Origin: Bacteroidota bacterium
GTDB lineage: Bacteria > Bacteroidota > Bacteroidia > Bacteroidales > Cfx3-03
NCBI GenBank assembly: GCA_013390605.1
Contig: JACAUB010000001.1
Coordinates: forward strand, 2,443,086-2,507,085
Reading direction: 5' to 3'
DNA length: 64,000 nt
Positions 51,347 through 60,900 of this stretch are shown piece by piece (positions within the stretch are counted from its first letter, which is position 1; every line of letters starts with the position of its first letter). Below the pieces are notes generated by a model. That model was not told the DNA's origin and searched no databases. It worked only from the letters and a program-made list of their open reading frames with translations. A program made the translations under genes and the position numbers.

Positions 51347-53487
51347 TGGAACAGTTCAATCATATTTTAGCAAAGCATGAAAAGGATGGAGGAATGCCAT
51401 TAATTACACATCTCAGAAGTGTTGCTATTCTTGCAGAAAAAATTGCTATTCAGATTGGATTAGATCCCCATGTTGCCTACCGTGGAGCGATACTCCATGA
51501 TATAGGAAAAGTAAGTCCCCTATTTCAGCAAACTTTAAAAAATGGATATGTAAGAAAGCCGGGGTTTATCTTTCGCCATGAAATTGCTTCATTATTTTTT
51601 ATTCATATTATACCGAAAAATGAAAGAGCTGCAATGATTGATATGATTGCAGCTCACCATAAATCAATATATAACGATATACACCAACTCGGATTACTCG
51701 ATCTAGATCAAAATTCAGATAGTTTTGAAATACATGCTAAAGGTTTTGAAGATTGGTGCGACGATGCTATAGGTATTCTTAATTACTTCGGAATCACAAC
51801 TGAAGAAACAACTACCCTCAACATAGCAAGATCTAGTTATGAAGAAGCTGTCTCGCATTGTATGACAAGGAGATCAGGATGTTCAAAGTGGAAAGGCGTT
51901 TTAACAGGTGCAGATTATTTGGCATCAGCGATGGGCGATTATACTCCCACATTATCTCCTAATAGACTTTTTATAAAGCCCGACCTCTCATTTTACAAAA
52001 GAGAGAATCAGCTATATCCGTTATCTTTAATAGCAGCTCAAAGTTTTAAAAGACACACATTGGTAACAGCTCCAACCGGAGCAGGAAAAACGGATTTTCT
52101 TCTTAGAAGATGTAATGGAAGAGTTTTTTATACATTACCTTTTCAGGCCTCGATAAATGCAATGTTTGAACGAATCAAAGAAGATCTGAAAGACACCGAT
52201 GCGGATGTGAGGTTTTTACATGCAAGCTCTGCAATTAAAATAGATGGAGGTAAAATTGAAGAAAAAATATTACAAAAGCATATTGGCGCATCAGTTAAGG
52301 TTTTAACACCTCATCAAATCTCATCACTTGTTTTCGGCACCAAAGGATTTGAGGCCATGGCCGTAGATTTGATGAATTGTGATGTAATTCTTGATGAAAT
52401 ACACACCTATTCTGGCATTTCTCAAGCAATAGTTTTAAAAATAGTAGAGGTATTGCAAGATCTTAACTGTCGGATACATATTGGAACGGCTACGATGCCA
52501 TCCGCTTTATATAATCGGCTATTTGAACTACTTAAAGGAGATGAAAATGTATATGAAGTAAAATTGAAACCGCAAGTATTAGACTCTTTTAATCGCCATA
52601 TCGTCCATAAAATAAATGACAAAGAAGAAATAAACGCTATTATTAATGAGGCTATTAATTTAAACAGTAAGATTTTAATTGTCTGCAATCAGGTAAAGCG
52701 AGCTCAAAATCTATATATTCAATTACAAGAACAGTATCCTGAAATAAAAGCGATGCTTTTACATAGTCGGTTTAAGCGAGCAGAAAGAAACGAATTAGAA
52801 AACAGGTTAAAGAATGAATTTAATAACTCAAAAGAAGTTTGTATTGTAGTATCTACTCAAGTAGTTGAAGTAAGTCTTGATATCAGTTTCGATCTAATGA
52901 TAACTGAATGTGCACCACTAGATTCACTCATACAACGATTTGGCCGGATAAATAGAAAACGGAATGCAAATACCATTGGAAAATACAAACATGTCTACGT
53001 ATTAGAGCCTTCTAGTGATATAAAGGATGCTTTACCTTATGATCTCGAGGTTCTTCAACGAAGTTTTGCCATTCTTCCGGATAATCAATTATTAGAAGAA
53101 CGGAATTTACAATCAATGTTAGATGCAACATATCCTGAAATTGTATTTACAAATATTGACCTAAACACAGTATTTAAAGATAACAAATGGAGAATTAAAG
53201 AACTGAGTCATCATCCAAAGTCTGCGTTACTTGAAATTCTGGATATCGAATCGGCCGTATGTATTTGCGAACATGATAGAGATCGATACTTTCTATCCAA
53301 TTATAGTGACCAATCAAAAATGGAGATTCCAGTAAGTTATAGATCTATTGCACATAATCATCTCGACCAATTAAAAGAAGGAAACAGACCTTTTGTTGTT
53401 CCCGACAAGGCTTACAATAAAGAAATCGGATTAGATACAGCTCTTTCAAAACCATCAAGTTATGATTTACAGAATCAATTTTTATAA
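51346..53487 (+). CDS. cas3: Cas3 HD nuclease-helicase
   Basis: This is the effector that nicks and unwinds target DNA after Cascade binding, with nuclease and helicase in one chain of 713 residues. The N-terminal HD nuclease has H22, H51-D52 (AILHDIGK), H78 (FRHEIAS) and H104-H105. The SF2 helicase has Walker A TGAGKT (244-249), motif II DEIH (350-353), motif III TAT (391-393) and motifs V-VI in STQVVEVSLDISF ... QRFGRINR. The C-terminal domain is shorter than in E. coli Cas3. The gene sits between cas5 and the cas8 candidate, an unusual place for type I-B. Confidence 0.95.
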   Translation: MEQFNHILAKHEKDGGMPLITHLRSVAILAEKIAIQIGLDPHVAYRGAILHDIGKVSPLFQQTLKNGYVRKPGFIFRHEIASLFFIHIIPKNERAAMIDMIAAHHKSIYNDIHQLGLLDLDQNSDSFEIHAKGFEDWCDDAIGILNYFGITTEETTTLNIARSSYEEAVSHCMTRRSGCSKWKGVLTGADYLASAMGDYTPTLSPNRLFIKPDLSFYKRENQLYPLSLIAAQSFKRHTLVTAPTGAGKTDFLLRRCNGRVFYTLPFQASINAMFERIKEDLKDTDADVRFLHASSAIKIDGGKIEEKILQKHIGASVKVLTPHQISSLVFGTKGFEAMAVDLMNCDVILDEIHTYSGISQAIVLKIVEVLQDLNCRIHIGTATMPSALYNRLFELLKGDENVYEVKLKPQVLDSFNRHIVHKINDKEEINAIINEAINLNSKILIVCNQVKRAQNLYIQLQEQYPEIKAMLLHSRFKRAERNELENRLKNEFNNSKEVCIVVSTQVVEVSLDISFDLMITECAPLDSLIQRFGRINRKRNANTIGKYKHVYVLEPSSDIKDALPYDLEVLQRSFAILPDNQLLEERNLQSMLDATYPEIVFTNIDLNTVFKDNKWRIKELSHHPKSALLEILDIESAVCICEHDRDRYFLSNYSDQSKMEIPVSYRSIAHNHLDQLKEGNRPFVVPDKAYNKEIGLDTALSKPSSYDLQNQFL

Positions 53488-53498
53488 TTTATACAAAC

Positions 53499-54794
53499 AT
53501 GATTACTGCAACAATAGGTAAGAAATTTTTAAAAGCATATAATGCAAAATATCAAACGCAATATAGTGCAAAAGAATTCTTTATAGAAAAATATCTTCCG
53601 GTTTTCTTTGATCATCCTAAATATATGATGACCGGAGGAAACTCGCCACTGGAAAATCCGAAAATACAATGGAAAAGTGGAAAATATCCTAGCCAAGAGG
53701 AGCGAAAAACAAGAATTGCTAAAATAATTGAAAAGATAGAGACATCAGAACCAGATGCCAGTATTGCTATTGGGTTTCCATCCTTAGATCTAAATTCAAC
53801 AACATCTGGCCAGACTACCAATTTAAAGCTACCAGTTGACACGAACGATATTTATTGTTCGTGGATTGGAAGTGGTTTAGGCGTTGGTATACAAGGTGGG
53901 CTTTGCATTCTTTTTGATAATGAGAAAATCTTGCTTGATCTATATGATGGATGGGAGTTTTATCGCTCATTTCTAAATAACACACCACAATTAAGAGGAA
54001 ACCAGATTAATACATGGAATGGGCAATGGTTAGCCCATAAATTTGATTCGATTAAGTTTTGTGAAGATGATCCAACTGCCGATCTACATATATTTGAGAC
54101 TAAAGATGACTCGATTGAAGTAAAAACCCAAAGTTGGGTAATTATATTGAGTCGTATTGCATTTACACTTCACAATCCTCAATTAATCGGATATGTTTAT
54201 AATCTTGGGCAAACAAACACAACGATTGGGTTTATACCCTTTAAGTTGCCAAAGATTAGAAAACCCTTTGAACTCTATCAAAAAATTTTTGGAGTAAATA
54301 ATAACGGGGAGCGTCACAAACAACTTGAGACACTTTTTGGAACGGCATTTGGTTTTAAAAGAGCTTGTCAAAAGGGGATGATTGGTATAGAAGCACTTGA
54401 GCCTAAAGGGTTAAGAGACATAATAGAAAAATCAAAATGGCCAAGTAATAAAGAAGATGAAAAATCAGAACTAACTTATAATATTTACCAAATCTGGATA
54501 TTAGCTATGTTAAATAATGAAACCCTTTGGGACCAAGCACAAATAATTGCATCAGCTCTTGAGCGCTATGCATCGGGTACAGAAAAAGCAAGAAAAACCC
54601 GTTCAAACATCTTAAAAACGCTTCTTGAATCAGTAAATAAGAAACAGTTTATTGAGAATCTCATTCCAATAATAGCAGATACAAATGAAGAATCTATTTT
54701 TGAAGAGGTTGCAAAACTAATTAATATAATGCCCACTGATAATGTCCCCTATTTTTTAACACTCATTCGTTTTCAATATTCATTAAAAAAATAG
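53499..54794 (+). CDS. Probable Cas8-type large subunit of Cascade
   Basis: This 431-residue protein has no familiar motif but fills the only missing Cascade slot, the large subunit that reads the PAM. It begins MITATIGKKFLKAYNAKYQTQYSAKEFFIEKYLPVFFDHPKYMM, has a central part with glycine-rich loops (GSGLGVGIQGGLCILF, LFGTAFGFKRACQKG), and a helical C-terminal third (330-431), as expected for large subunits with an alpha-helical tail. There is no CxxC zinc pair. It lies 12 bases after cas3 and 22 bases before cas7. The Cas8 call rests on position, size and operon completeness. Confidence 0.6.
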   Translation: MITATIGKKFLKAYNAKYQTQYSAKEFFIEKYLPVFFDHPKYMMTGGNSPLENPKIQWKSGKYPSQEERKTRIAKIIEKIETSEPDASIAIGFPSLDLNSTTSGQTTNLKLPVDTNDIYCSWIGSGLGVGIQGGLCILFDNEKILLDLYDGWEFYRSFLNNTPQLRGNQINTWNGQWLAHKFDSIKFCEDDPTADLHIFETKDDSIEVKTQSWVIILSRIAFTLHNPQLIGYVYNLGQTNTTIGFIPFKLPKIRKPFELYQKIFGVNNNGERHKQLETLFGTAFGFKRACQKGMIGIEALEPKGLRDIIEKSKWPSNKEDEKSELTYNIYQIWILAMLNNETLWDQAQIIASALERYASGTEKARKTRSNILKTLLESVNKKQFIENLIPIIADTNEESIFEEVAKLINIMPTDNVPYFLTLIRFQYSLKK

Positions 54795-54815
54795 ATAAAC
54801 GTAAATATAAAAACC

Positions 54816-55871
54816 ATGAAACCTTACATCTACATCCGTGCTTTGAAACATGCAGAGCATACTGTTTTTTGTGTTCAGGATGGACAAAAGACATATTTTG
54901 ATAATCAATTCAATCGTGTTGTTGCATTCTCAAGTGGGCAACAAGTTAAACGTTCTATACTAGATACATTGACTTCAACTTTGAATGTACAAATGGCTCC
55001 TATTACATTCAATTATAATGTAAATAGTAAAAAAGAACTTGAAAATAAGGAACCTTGGTCTCCATGCGATCCAAGCTATATTGATCAATTAATTGGTGGG
55101 TGGATGAAAGCTGGAGACGGTATTACAGTAAAGAGAAGAAGTCCATTATCAATTTCAGCAATGCGTCCATTACATCCATTATTAGCAGGAGTGGATAAAG
55201 AAAATTTAACTTTTGATCGAAGTGATAAACCTGATCGCAACCCAGTTGTCGTAAGACTTGCAGGAAGTGAGAAACCATTAACGGAAGAGGAAATAGAAAC
55301 CTTTTTAAATACACACAATAGAACGTTACCTCGACGTAACTGGATTCCAGATAATGCAAGAACAGGTGGACTATTTATTTATGAAGTTGCAATAGATTTA
55401 AGAACTCTATTTTCAGTTTCGCTAAACCAACATGAACCGGAACTATCAAAGCCTATAATCGAAAAACTAAGAAATGATGGTTGGGTAGAATCAGAAAATG
55501 TATTTGGAAAATGCATAGTATTACCAAAAGGACAAAGAGAAAAAACAATTCCTGCATTGGCTCATGCTTTACTAAACTGGCGTATCACATCTAATCAAGC
55601 ACGAACCTTTAGCTTAATGGAGACATTAGCAGTAGCAATTAGTGATAATGCAAATACTGTTGCAGGAGCAATCAGAGCTAAGCTAATTGAGGATACAGAA
55701 AAACCAAAAGCAAAACCAATTATTGATGAAACAACTAGTGCTAAAGTTTTTGTAACACTACCATGTGCAGGATATATTGTAACTGTTAATGAAACAGTAG
55801 ACGCACTGGAGAAAGCAGAAAAAGAGCTAACAGATTTAATGCTTGCTTTCGATTACGAAAATCAACTTTAG
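54816..55871 (+). CDS. cas7: Cas7 backbone subunit (Cst2/DevR-like)
   Basis: This is the repeating subunit that forms the crRNA-binding backbone of Cascade (351 residues). N-terminal IYIRALKHAEHTVF and FDNQFNRVVAFSSGQQVKRSILDTL (about 30-54) match the Cas7/Cst2 pattern in which a Q-x-K-R segment contacts RNA. The thumb-like loop (about 75-145) contains WMKAGDGITVKRRSPLSISAMRPLHP. The second half has GGLFIYEVAIDLRTLF, a RAMP strand. A C-terminal region TSNQARTFSLMETLAVAIS follows. It is separated by 91 bases from cas4, so adaptation genes may have their own promoter. Confidence 0.85.
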   Translation: MKPYIYIRALKHAEHTVFCVQDGQKTYFDNQFNRVVAFSSGQQVKRSILDTLTSTLNVQMAPITFNYNVNSKKELENKEPWSPCDPSYIDQLIGGWMKAGDGITVKRRSPLSISAMRPLHPLLAGVDKENLTFDRSDKPDRNPVVVRLAGSEKPLTEEEIETFLNTHNRTLPRRNWIPDNARTGGLFIYEVAIDLRTLFSVSLNQHEPELSKPIIEKLRNDGWVESENVFGKCIVLPKGQREKTIPALAHALLNWRITSNQARTFSLMETLAVAISDNANTVAGAIRAKLIEDTEKPKAKPIIDETTSAKVFVTLPCAGYIVTVNETVDALEKAEKELTDLMLAFDYENQL

Positions 55872-55962
55872 ATTTAAAAATAATTTTATATGACAGACCC
55901 TGATATAAATTTATATCAGGGTTCTTGTAGCTATATAAATACTTCATATATTTTGGTGCATT

Positions 55963-56472
55963 ATGATTACAGGTACTCATTTTAATTATTATTTCGTCTG
56001 TCATCGAAAGCTTTGGCTTTTCGCTAATCAAATCAACATGGAAAACACTTCCGAATTGGTTTATGAAGGGAAATTAATTCATGAGTACAGTTATCCTCAG
56101 CGTTCTGAGCGGTTTGAAGAAGTGGAGATAGGTGGAGTAAAGATAGATTATTACGATACAAAGAACAAAGTAATCCATGAGGTCAAGAAATCAGACAAAA
56201 AGGAAATTGCCCATGAGTGGCAATTAAAATACTATATATATGTATTAGAGAGTAACGGGATAGAGGGAGTTACAGGTATTTTAGAATATCCAAAAATGAG
56301 AAAGACAGAAGAAATATTTCTTTCTGATCGGGATAGAATAGAAATTGAGGATATTAAACTCAATATTGAGCGGATAATTACTTCTGAAGATTGTCCCGCA
56401 ACATTACCAATAAGTAAATGTACTAATTGTAGTTATTATGATTTCTGTTGGAGTGGAGAGGAAGAATCATGA
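55963..56472 (+). CDS. cas4: Cas4 PAM-selecting nuclease
   Basis: This is an iron-sulfur RecB-like nuclease that trims new spacers and selects the PAM with Cas1-Cas2. At 169 residues it is a compact form. Cluster cysteines are C13 and C153, C156, C162 (KCTNCSYYDFC). The RecB motifs are IDYYDTKNKVIHEVKKSD (D and E-V-K) and HEWQLKYYIYVL (Q-x-x-Y). The stop overlaps the cas1 start as ATGA, giving translational coupling. Presence of Cas4 predicts a strict PAM in the array's protospacers. Confidence 0.93.
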   Translation: MITGTHFNYYFVCHRKLWLFANQINMENTSELVYEGKLIHEYSYPQRSERFEEVEIGGVKIDYYDTKNKVIHEVKKSDKKEIAHEWQLKYYIYVLESNGIEGVTGILEYPKMRKTEEIFLSDRDRIEIEDIKLNIERIITSEDCPATLPISKCTNCSYYDFCWSGEEES

Positions 56473-57473
56473 AAAAAACTTACTATCTGTTTAATCCTGG
56501 ACGTCTTTCCAGAAAAGACAATACCCTTATCTTTGTGCCAGTAGATGAAGAGGGGAATGAACTGAAAGCAAAATACATTCCGGTCGAAATGGTAGATCAT
56601 TTATATGTATTTGGCTCACTTGATGCAAACAGTGCCTTATATATCTTTCTAGGCAAGAACCAGATATCTGTTCACTTTTTTGATTATTATGAGAATTATA
56701 CCGGATCATTTAACCCAAGGGATTATTTGCTTGCAGGAAAGGTATTAGTTGCTCAGACAAAATCATATCTCAATAATAAAAAGCGGATGGAAATTGCACA
56801 GAAGTTTATTGATGGGGCCAGTTTTAACATGCTGAAGAACTTGAAATATTATAATAGTCGTGGTAAAGATTTATCACCATTAATAGAGACCATCGAAAAT
56901 TATAGGGGATCAATTGAGGAAACAAAAACTATAGAAGAATTAATGGGCATTGAAGGTAATATTCGTCACATTTATTACGATGCATTCAATCTAATTATCA
57001 ATGACTTTGAGATGGGTGGCCGAACGAAACAGCCCCCAAGAAATGAAGTCAATGCACTGATATCATTTGGAAATATGATGTGTTACAGTGAATGTATCAG
57101 AGCAATTCACATGACACAGTTAAATCCGACAATCAGTTTTTTACATTCTCCCGGAGAACGTCGTTTTTCATTATCACTAGATCTTGCAGAAATATTCAAA
57201 CCTATTATCGTAGATAGAGTAATCTTCAAGGTTCTGAATAAACGCGAAATTCAAGCAGATGACTTTGAAATGAAATTGAATAAAGTACTACTAAAGGAAA
57301 AAGGTAAGAAAACATTTATTCAATCGTTTGAAAATAGATTACAGGAAACAATTCAACACCGAAGCTTAAAAAGAAACGTAAGTTATAAACATCTAATTAA
57401 GCTTGAATGTTATAAATTGACGAAGCATATCATTGGTATTGAAGAGTATAAACCTTTTAAAGCATGGTGGTAA
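56469..57473 (+). CDS. cas1: Cas1 integrase
   Basis: This is the spacer integrase (334 residues). The start at 56469 (MKKTYYLFNP) was chosen because it overlaps the cas4 stop as ATGA and removes seven odd residues from the longer frame. The N-terminal beta domain spans 1-80. The helical catalytic domain shows E162 (GIEGNIRH), H226 (FLHSPGERRFSL) and E241 (SLDLAEIFKP), the metal-binding triad. NEVNALISFGNMMCYSE is the usual conserved helix. It acts as a complex with Cas2 and probably Cas4. Confidence 0.96.
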   Translation: MKKTYYLFNPGRLSRKDNTLIFVPVDEEGNELKAKYIPVEMVDHLYVFGSLDANSALYIFLGKNQISVHFFDYYENYTGSFNPRDYLLAGKVLVAQTKSYLNNKKRMEIAQKFIDGASFNMLKNLKYYNSRGKDLSPLIETIENYRGSIEETKTIEELMGIEGNIRHIYYDAFNLIINDFEMGGRTKQPPRNEVNALISFGNMMCYSECIRAIHMTQLNPTISFLHSPGERRFSLSLDLAEIFKPIIVDRVIFKVLNKREIQADDFEMKLNKVLLKEKGKKTFIQSFENRLQETIQHRSLKRNVSYKHLIKLECYKLTKHIIGIEEYKPFKAWW

Positions 57474-57504
57474 GAGTGCTTTTTAGAGATTAAAATAAAA
57501 CATT

Positions 57505-57768
57505 ATGTATATAATTTTGGTTTATGATATAGGAGAAAAGAGAGTCGGGAAGATGCTAAAACTTTGCCGCCGATATCTAAATTGGATACAAAATTCTGTC
57601 TTTGAAGGTGAAATCCAAGAATCTAAACTGATGGAATTAAAATACAAAGTAAAAGAGCTGATGGATGAAAAAGTAGATAGTCTTATTATATTTCATACTA
57701 GACAAGAAAAATGGCTTGATAAAGAGGTAATTGGCGCTGAAAAGAACACGTTAGACAATATACTATAA
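57505..57768 (+). CDS. cas2: Cas2 adaptation protein
   Basis: This is the small dimeric partner of Cas1 (87 residues) that bridges the two Cas1 dimers during integration. It begins MYIILVYDIGEKRVGKMLKLCRRYLNWIQNSVFEGE with the ferredoxin-like first strand and its aspartate (D8), followed by the R-x-x-Y and Q-x-S-V-F-E-G block typical of Cas2. Thirty-one bases separate it from cas1. It is the last cas gene; the leader and array follow 217 bases later. Confidence 0.95.
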   Translation: MYIILVYDIGEKRVGKMLKLCRRYLNWIQNSVFEGEIQESKLMELKYKVKELMDEKVDSLIIFHTRQEKWLDKEVIGAEKNTLDNIL

Positions 57769-57985
57769 TCGTCGATGCCACTATTTCTCTTAGAGCTTAT
57801 GTAATTTATATACTAGTTATAGGATCAAAGTTCTTTGACATCCTGATAATTAAAACATTATAAAAGTTGTCGATACCTAGTACATTTTGTATAATAAGTG
57901 ATCGACAACTTTTATTCGTATTTTTTAATATATTTGCAACTGTAATAAACTGGGCATCAGTTTATTTTTTTTAAAAGCTTAACGG
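57769..57985 (+). promoter_or_regulatory. CRISPR leader
   Basis: This is an A/T-rich 217-base sequence between cas2 and the first repeat, on the side expected from the repeat end ATTGAAAC. It contains a perfect 15-bp inverted repeat, ATAAAAGTTGTCGAT at 57860-57874 and its complement at 57901-57915. It also has a -7-like TATATTTG at 57929-57936 pointing into the array. A 9-bp hairpin (AATAAACTG, loop GGCAT, CAGTTTATT, 57944-57966) is followed by TTTTTT. The hairpin ends 19 bases before the first repeat. Confidence 0.75.
57944..57973 (+). terminator. Hairpin with T run just upstream of the first CRISPR repeat
   Basis: Nine-base arms, a 5-base loop and a run of T look like an intrinsic terminator. 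It could end the cas operon transcript, but it also lies about where array transcription would begin if the TATATTTG at 57929 is used, so it might instead be a leader RNA structure or an integration-protein site. Confidence 0.45.
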
Positions 57986-60900
57986 CAATAACCTGAACCA
58001 TAGTGGAATTGAAACATAGAATAGTAACCGGACTTAATTTTACTTTCTATACAATAACCTGAACCATAGTGGAATTGAAACAGAAGCTACTCGTAAGTAC
58101 TTTTTAGCAATGCACATGCAATAACCTGAACCATAGTGGAATTGAAACTGGTTTGTCCTTTCAACACAAGTTTTATAAGTTGACAATAACCTGAACCATA
58201 GTGGAATTGAAACAACCTTTCGAGGCTTAAAGGATCGGGGGATATTGAAACAATAACCTGAACCATAGTGGAATTGAAACAGCTCAATTTGTGATCACAG
58301 GGCAAATCTATAACAACAATAACCTGAACCATAGTGGAATTGAAACTACAAATAATACCACATCAGCAGCGTTTTCAATATCCAATAACCTGAACCATAG
58401 TGGAATTGAAACTCGGAGTCAACACGCCATATTTTGCCTTAATGCGAGCAATAACCTGAACCATAGTGGAATTGAAACCAAATCAATGAATTATGGATGC
58501 ACACTGGAAAAGGACAATAACCTGAACCATAGTGGAATTGAAACTGGTTCCAAATCAAAAGGCATTCCTCCCCATTCACCCAATAACCTGAACCATAGTG
58601 GAATTGAAACGGTATTCGCGTTTCCCTTTTGGACAATTAAATTTATACAATAACCTGAACCATAGTGGAATTGAAACAATTCCATCACACAATTTTGAAA
58701 AGTAAAACCCTCTTCAATAACCTGAACCATAGTGGAATTGAAACGTCTTTCCAGATATCTATCTGGAAATCGAAGTAATACAATAACCTGAACCATAGTG
58801 GAATTGAAACGATCTTTCAGTTTCATATCCTGATCAACCTTTGGATTCAATAACCTGAACCATAGTGGAATTGAAACAATTATATTATTAATTCTAATGA
58901 TAAAGAAACCATGCAATAACCTGAACCATAGTGGAATTGAAACGAATGATTAGGTCAACCCCTAACCCCAGCGAAGTATTCAATAACCTGAACCATAGTG
59001 GAATTGAAACATTATGGATCGGGGATTTTTGATCCGTATTTATATACAATAACCTGAACCATAGTGGAATTGAAACGTCGGTAAACCCGACAATGGATTT
59101 TCAGAAACCGAGTCAATAACCTGAACCATAGTGGAATTGAAACAAGTAGTATCGAAAACCAACGGTTTCACAGGGACATCAATAACCTGAACCATAGTGG
59201 AATTGAAACTTGGGTTTATAAGGGCTGTAAGGATTTATTTTCGACAATAACCTGAACCATAGTGGAATTGAAACTATAGCGAACCATTCACGTAAATTTC
59301 AAGTCTTACACAATAACCTGAACCATAGTGGAATTGAAACTCCTGAGCAACGCCCAATAATCGCTGAGGAATCTTGCAATAACCTGAACCATAGTGGAAT
59401 TGAAACCGAAAACGTGATTACTGAAGCAGAAACTCCACAAACAATAACCTGAACCATAGTGGAATTGAAACGAAATCTTACACGAACAATGAACCCATTT
59501 AGGTTCCAATAACCTGAACCATAGTGGAATTGAAACGAATCATGCTCCAAAATGCGTAACCTAAAACCATCCAATAACCTGAACCATAGTGGAATTGAAA
59601 CAGCCGTACCGTTCCAGATTAAAAATGTTAGCTGAGCCAATAACCTGAACCATAGTGGAATTGAAACGATAATGTATTACTATTTGCCTTAAAACAAAAT
59701 GAATCAATAACCTGAACCATAGTGGAATTGAAACATCAATTGGCTTAGGCTGATTTTTAATGATCTCTTCCAATAACCTGAACCATAGTGGAATTGAAAC
59801 TCAATATAACTTGCCAAACCATCCCACCAGCTCGACAATAACCTGAACCATAGTGGAATTGAAACGGTATTCGCGTTTGCCTTTTGGGCAATTAAATTTA
59901 TACAATAACCTGAACCATAGTGGAATTGAAACATTATTACTATTTTGCATAATTCATGATTATATTTACAATAACCTGAACCATAGTGGAATTGAAACAC
60001 TTCTACTTGTCGTTTTACACCCATCGATCGCATCCAATAACCTGAACCATAGTGGAATTGAAACAATTGTGGGGCTATTTCCATTTTGGATTGGAGAAAC
60101 CAATAACCTGAACCATAGTGGAATTGAAACAAATGGAATGGGTCTTTATTTGTAAATGGATCAATACAATAACCTGAACCATAGTGGAATTGAAACTTGC
60201 TTCCTTTATTGACAGATATATTTTTTATCCAGCAATAACCTGAACCATAGTGGAATTGAAACGAATAAAACGTGATGTGCTGATCGGATCAGCCTCCGGC
60301 AATAACCTGAACCATAGTGGAATTGAAACTTAAAATCTGACTTAGCCGCTTCGATCGAATCTTGCAATAACCTGAACCATAGTGGAATTGAAACAAATTA
60401 TATCGCCATTCGAAACTGAAAGAGATCCAGTCAATAACCTGAACCATAGTGGAATTGAAACTGGGTATTAGCATCTGCCGGTATTGAATTAGCAATCAAT
60501 AACCTGAACCATAGTGGAATTGAAACAGCTATAACGATTTTGGTCATAACAGCACCAATCAGGCAATAACCTGAACCATAGTGGAATTGAAACTTCAGTA
60601 ATAAACCAATTGCCTCACGAAAAGGCAGCCCAATAACCTGAACCATAGTGGAATTGAAACAAAAGATGGACTAAGCCTATTCGATATAGATCGCCACAAT
60701 AACCTGAACCATAGTGGAATTGAAACTACCCAGATCAGAAGTTCTACGCGACATGGATGTCCAATAACCTGAACCATAGTGGAATTGAAACAAAAAAGCA
60801 ACTTATAGAATTCGATAGTAGGATATCCAATAACCTGAACCATAGTGGAATTGAAACTAAGCCCTGTATTTTCGGCCAGATTCCGGCAGAAATCCAATAA

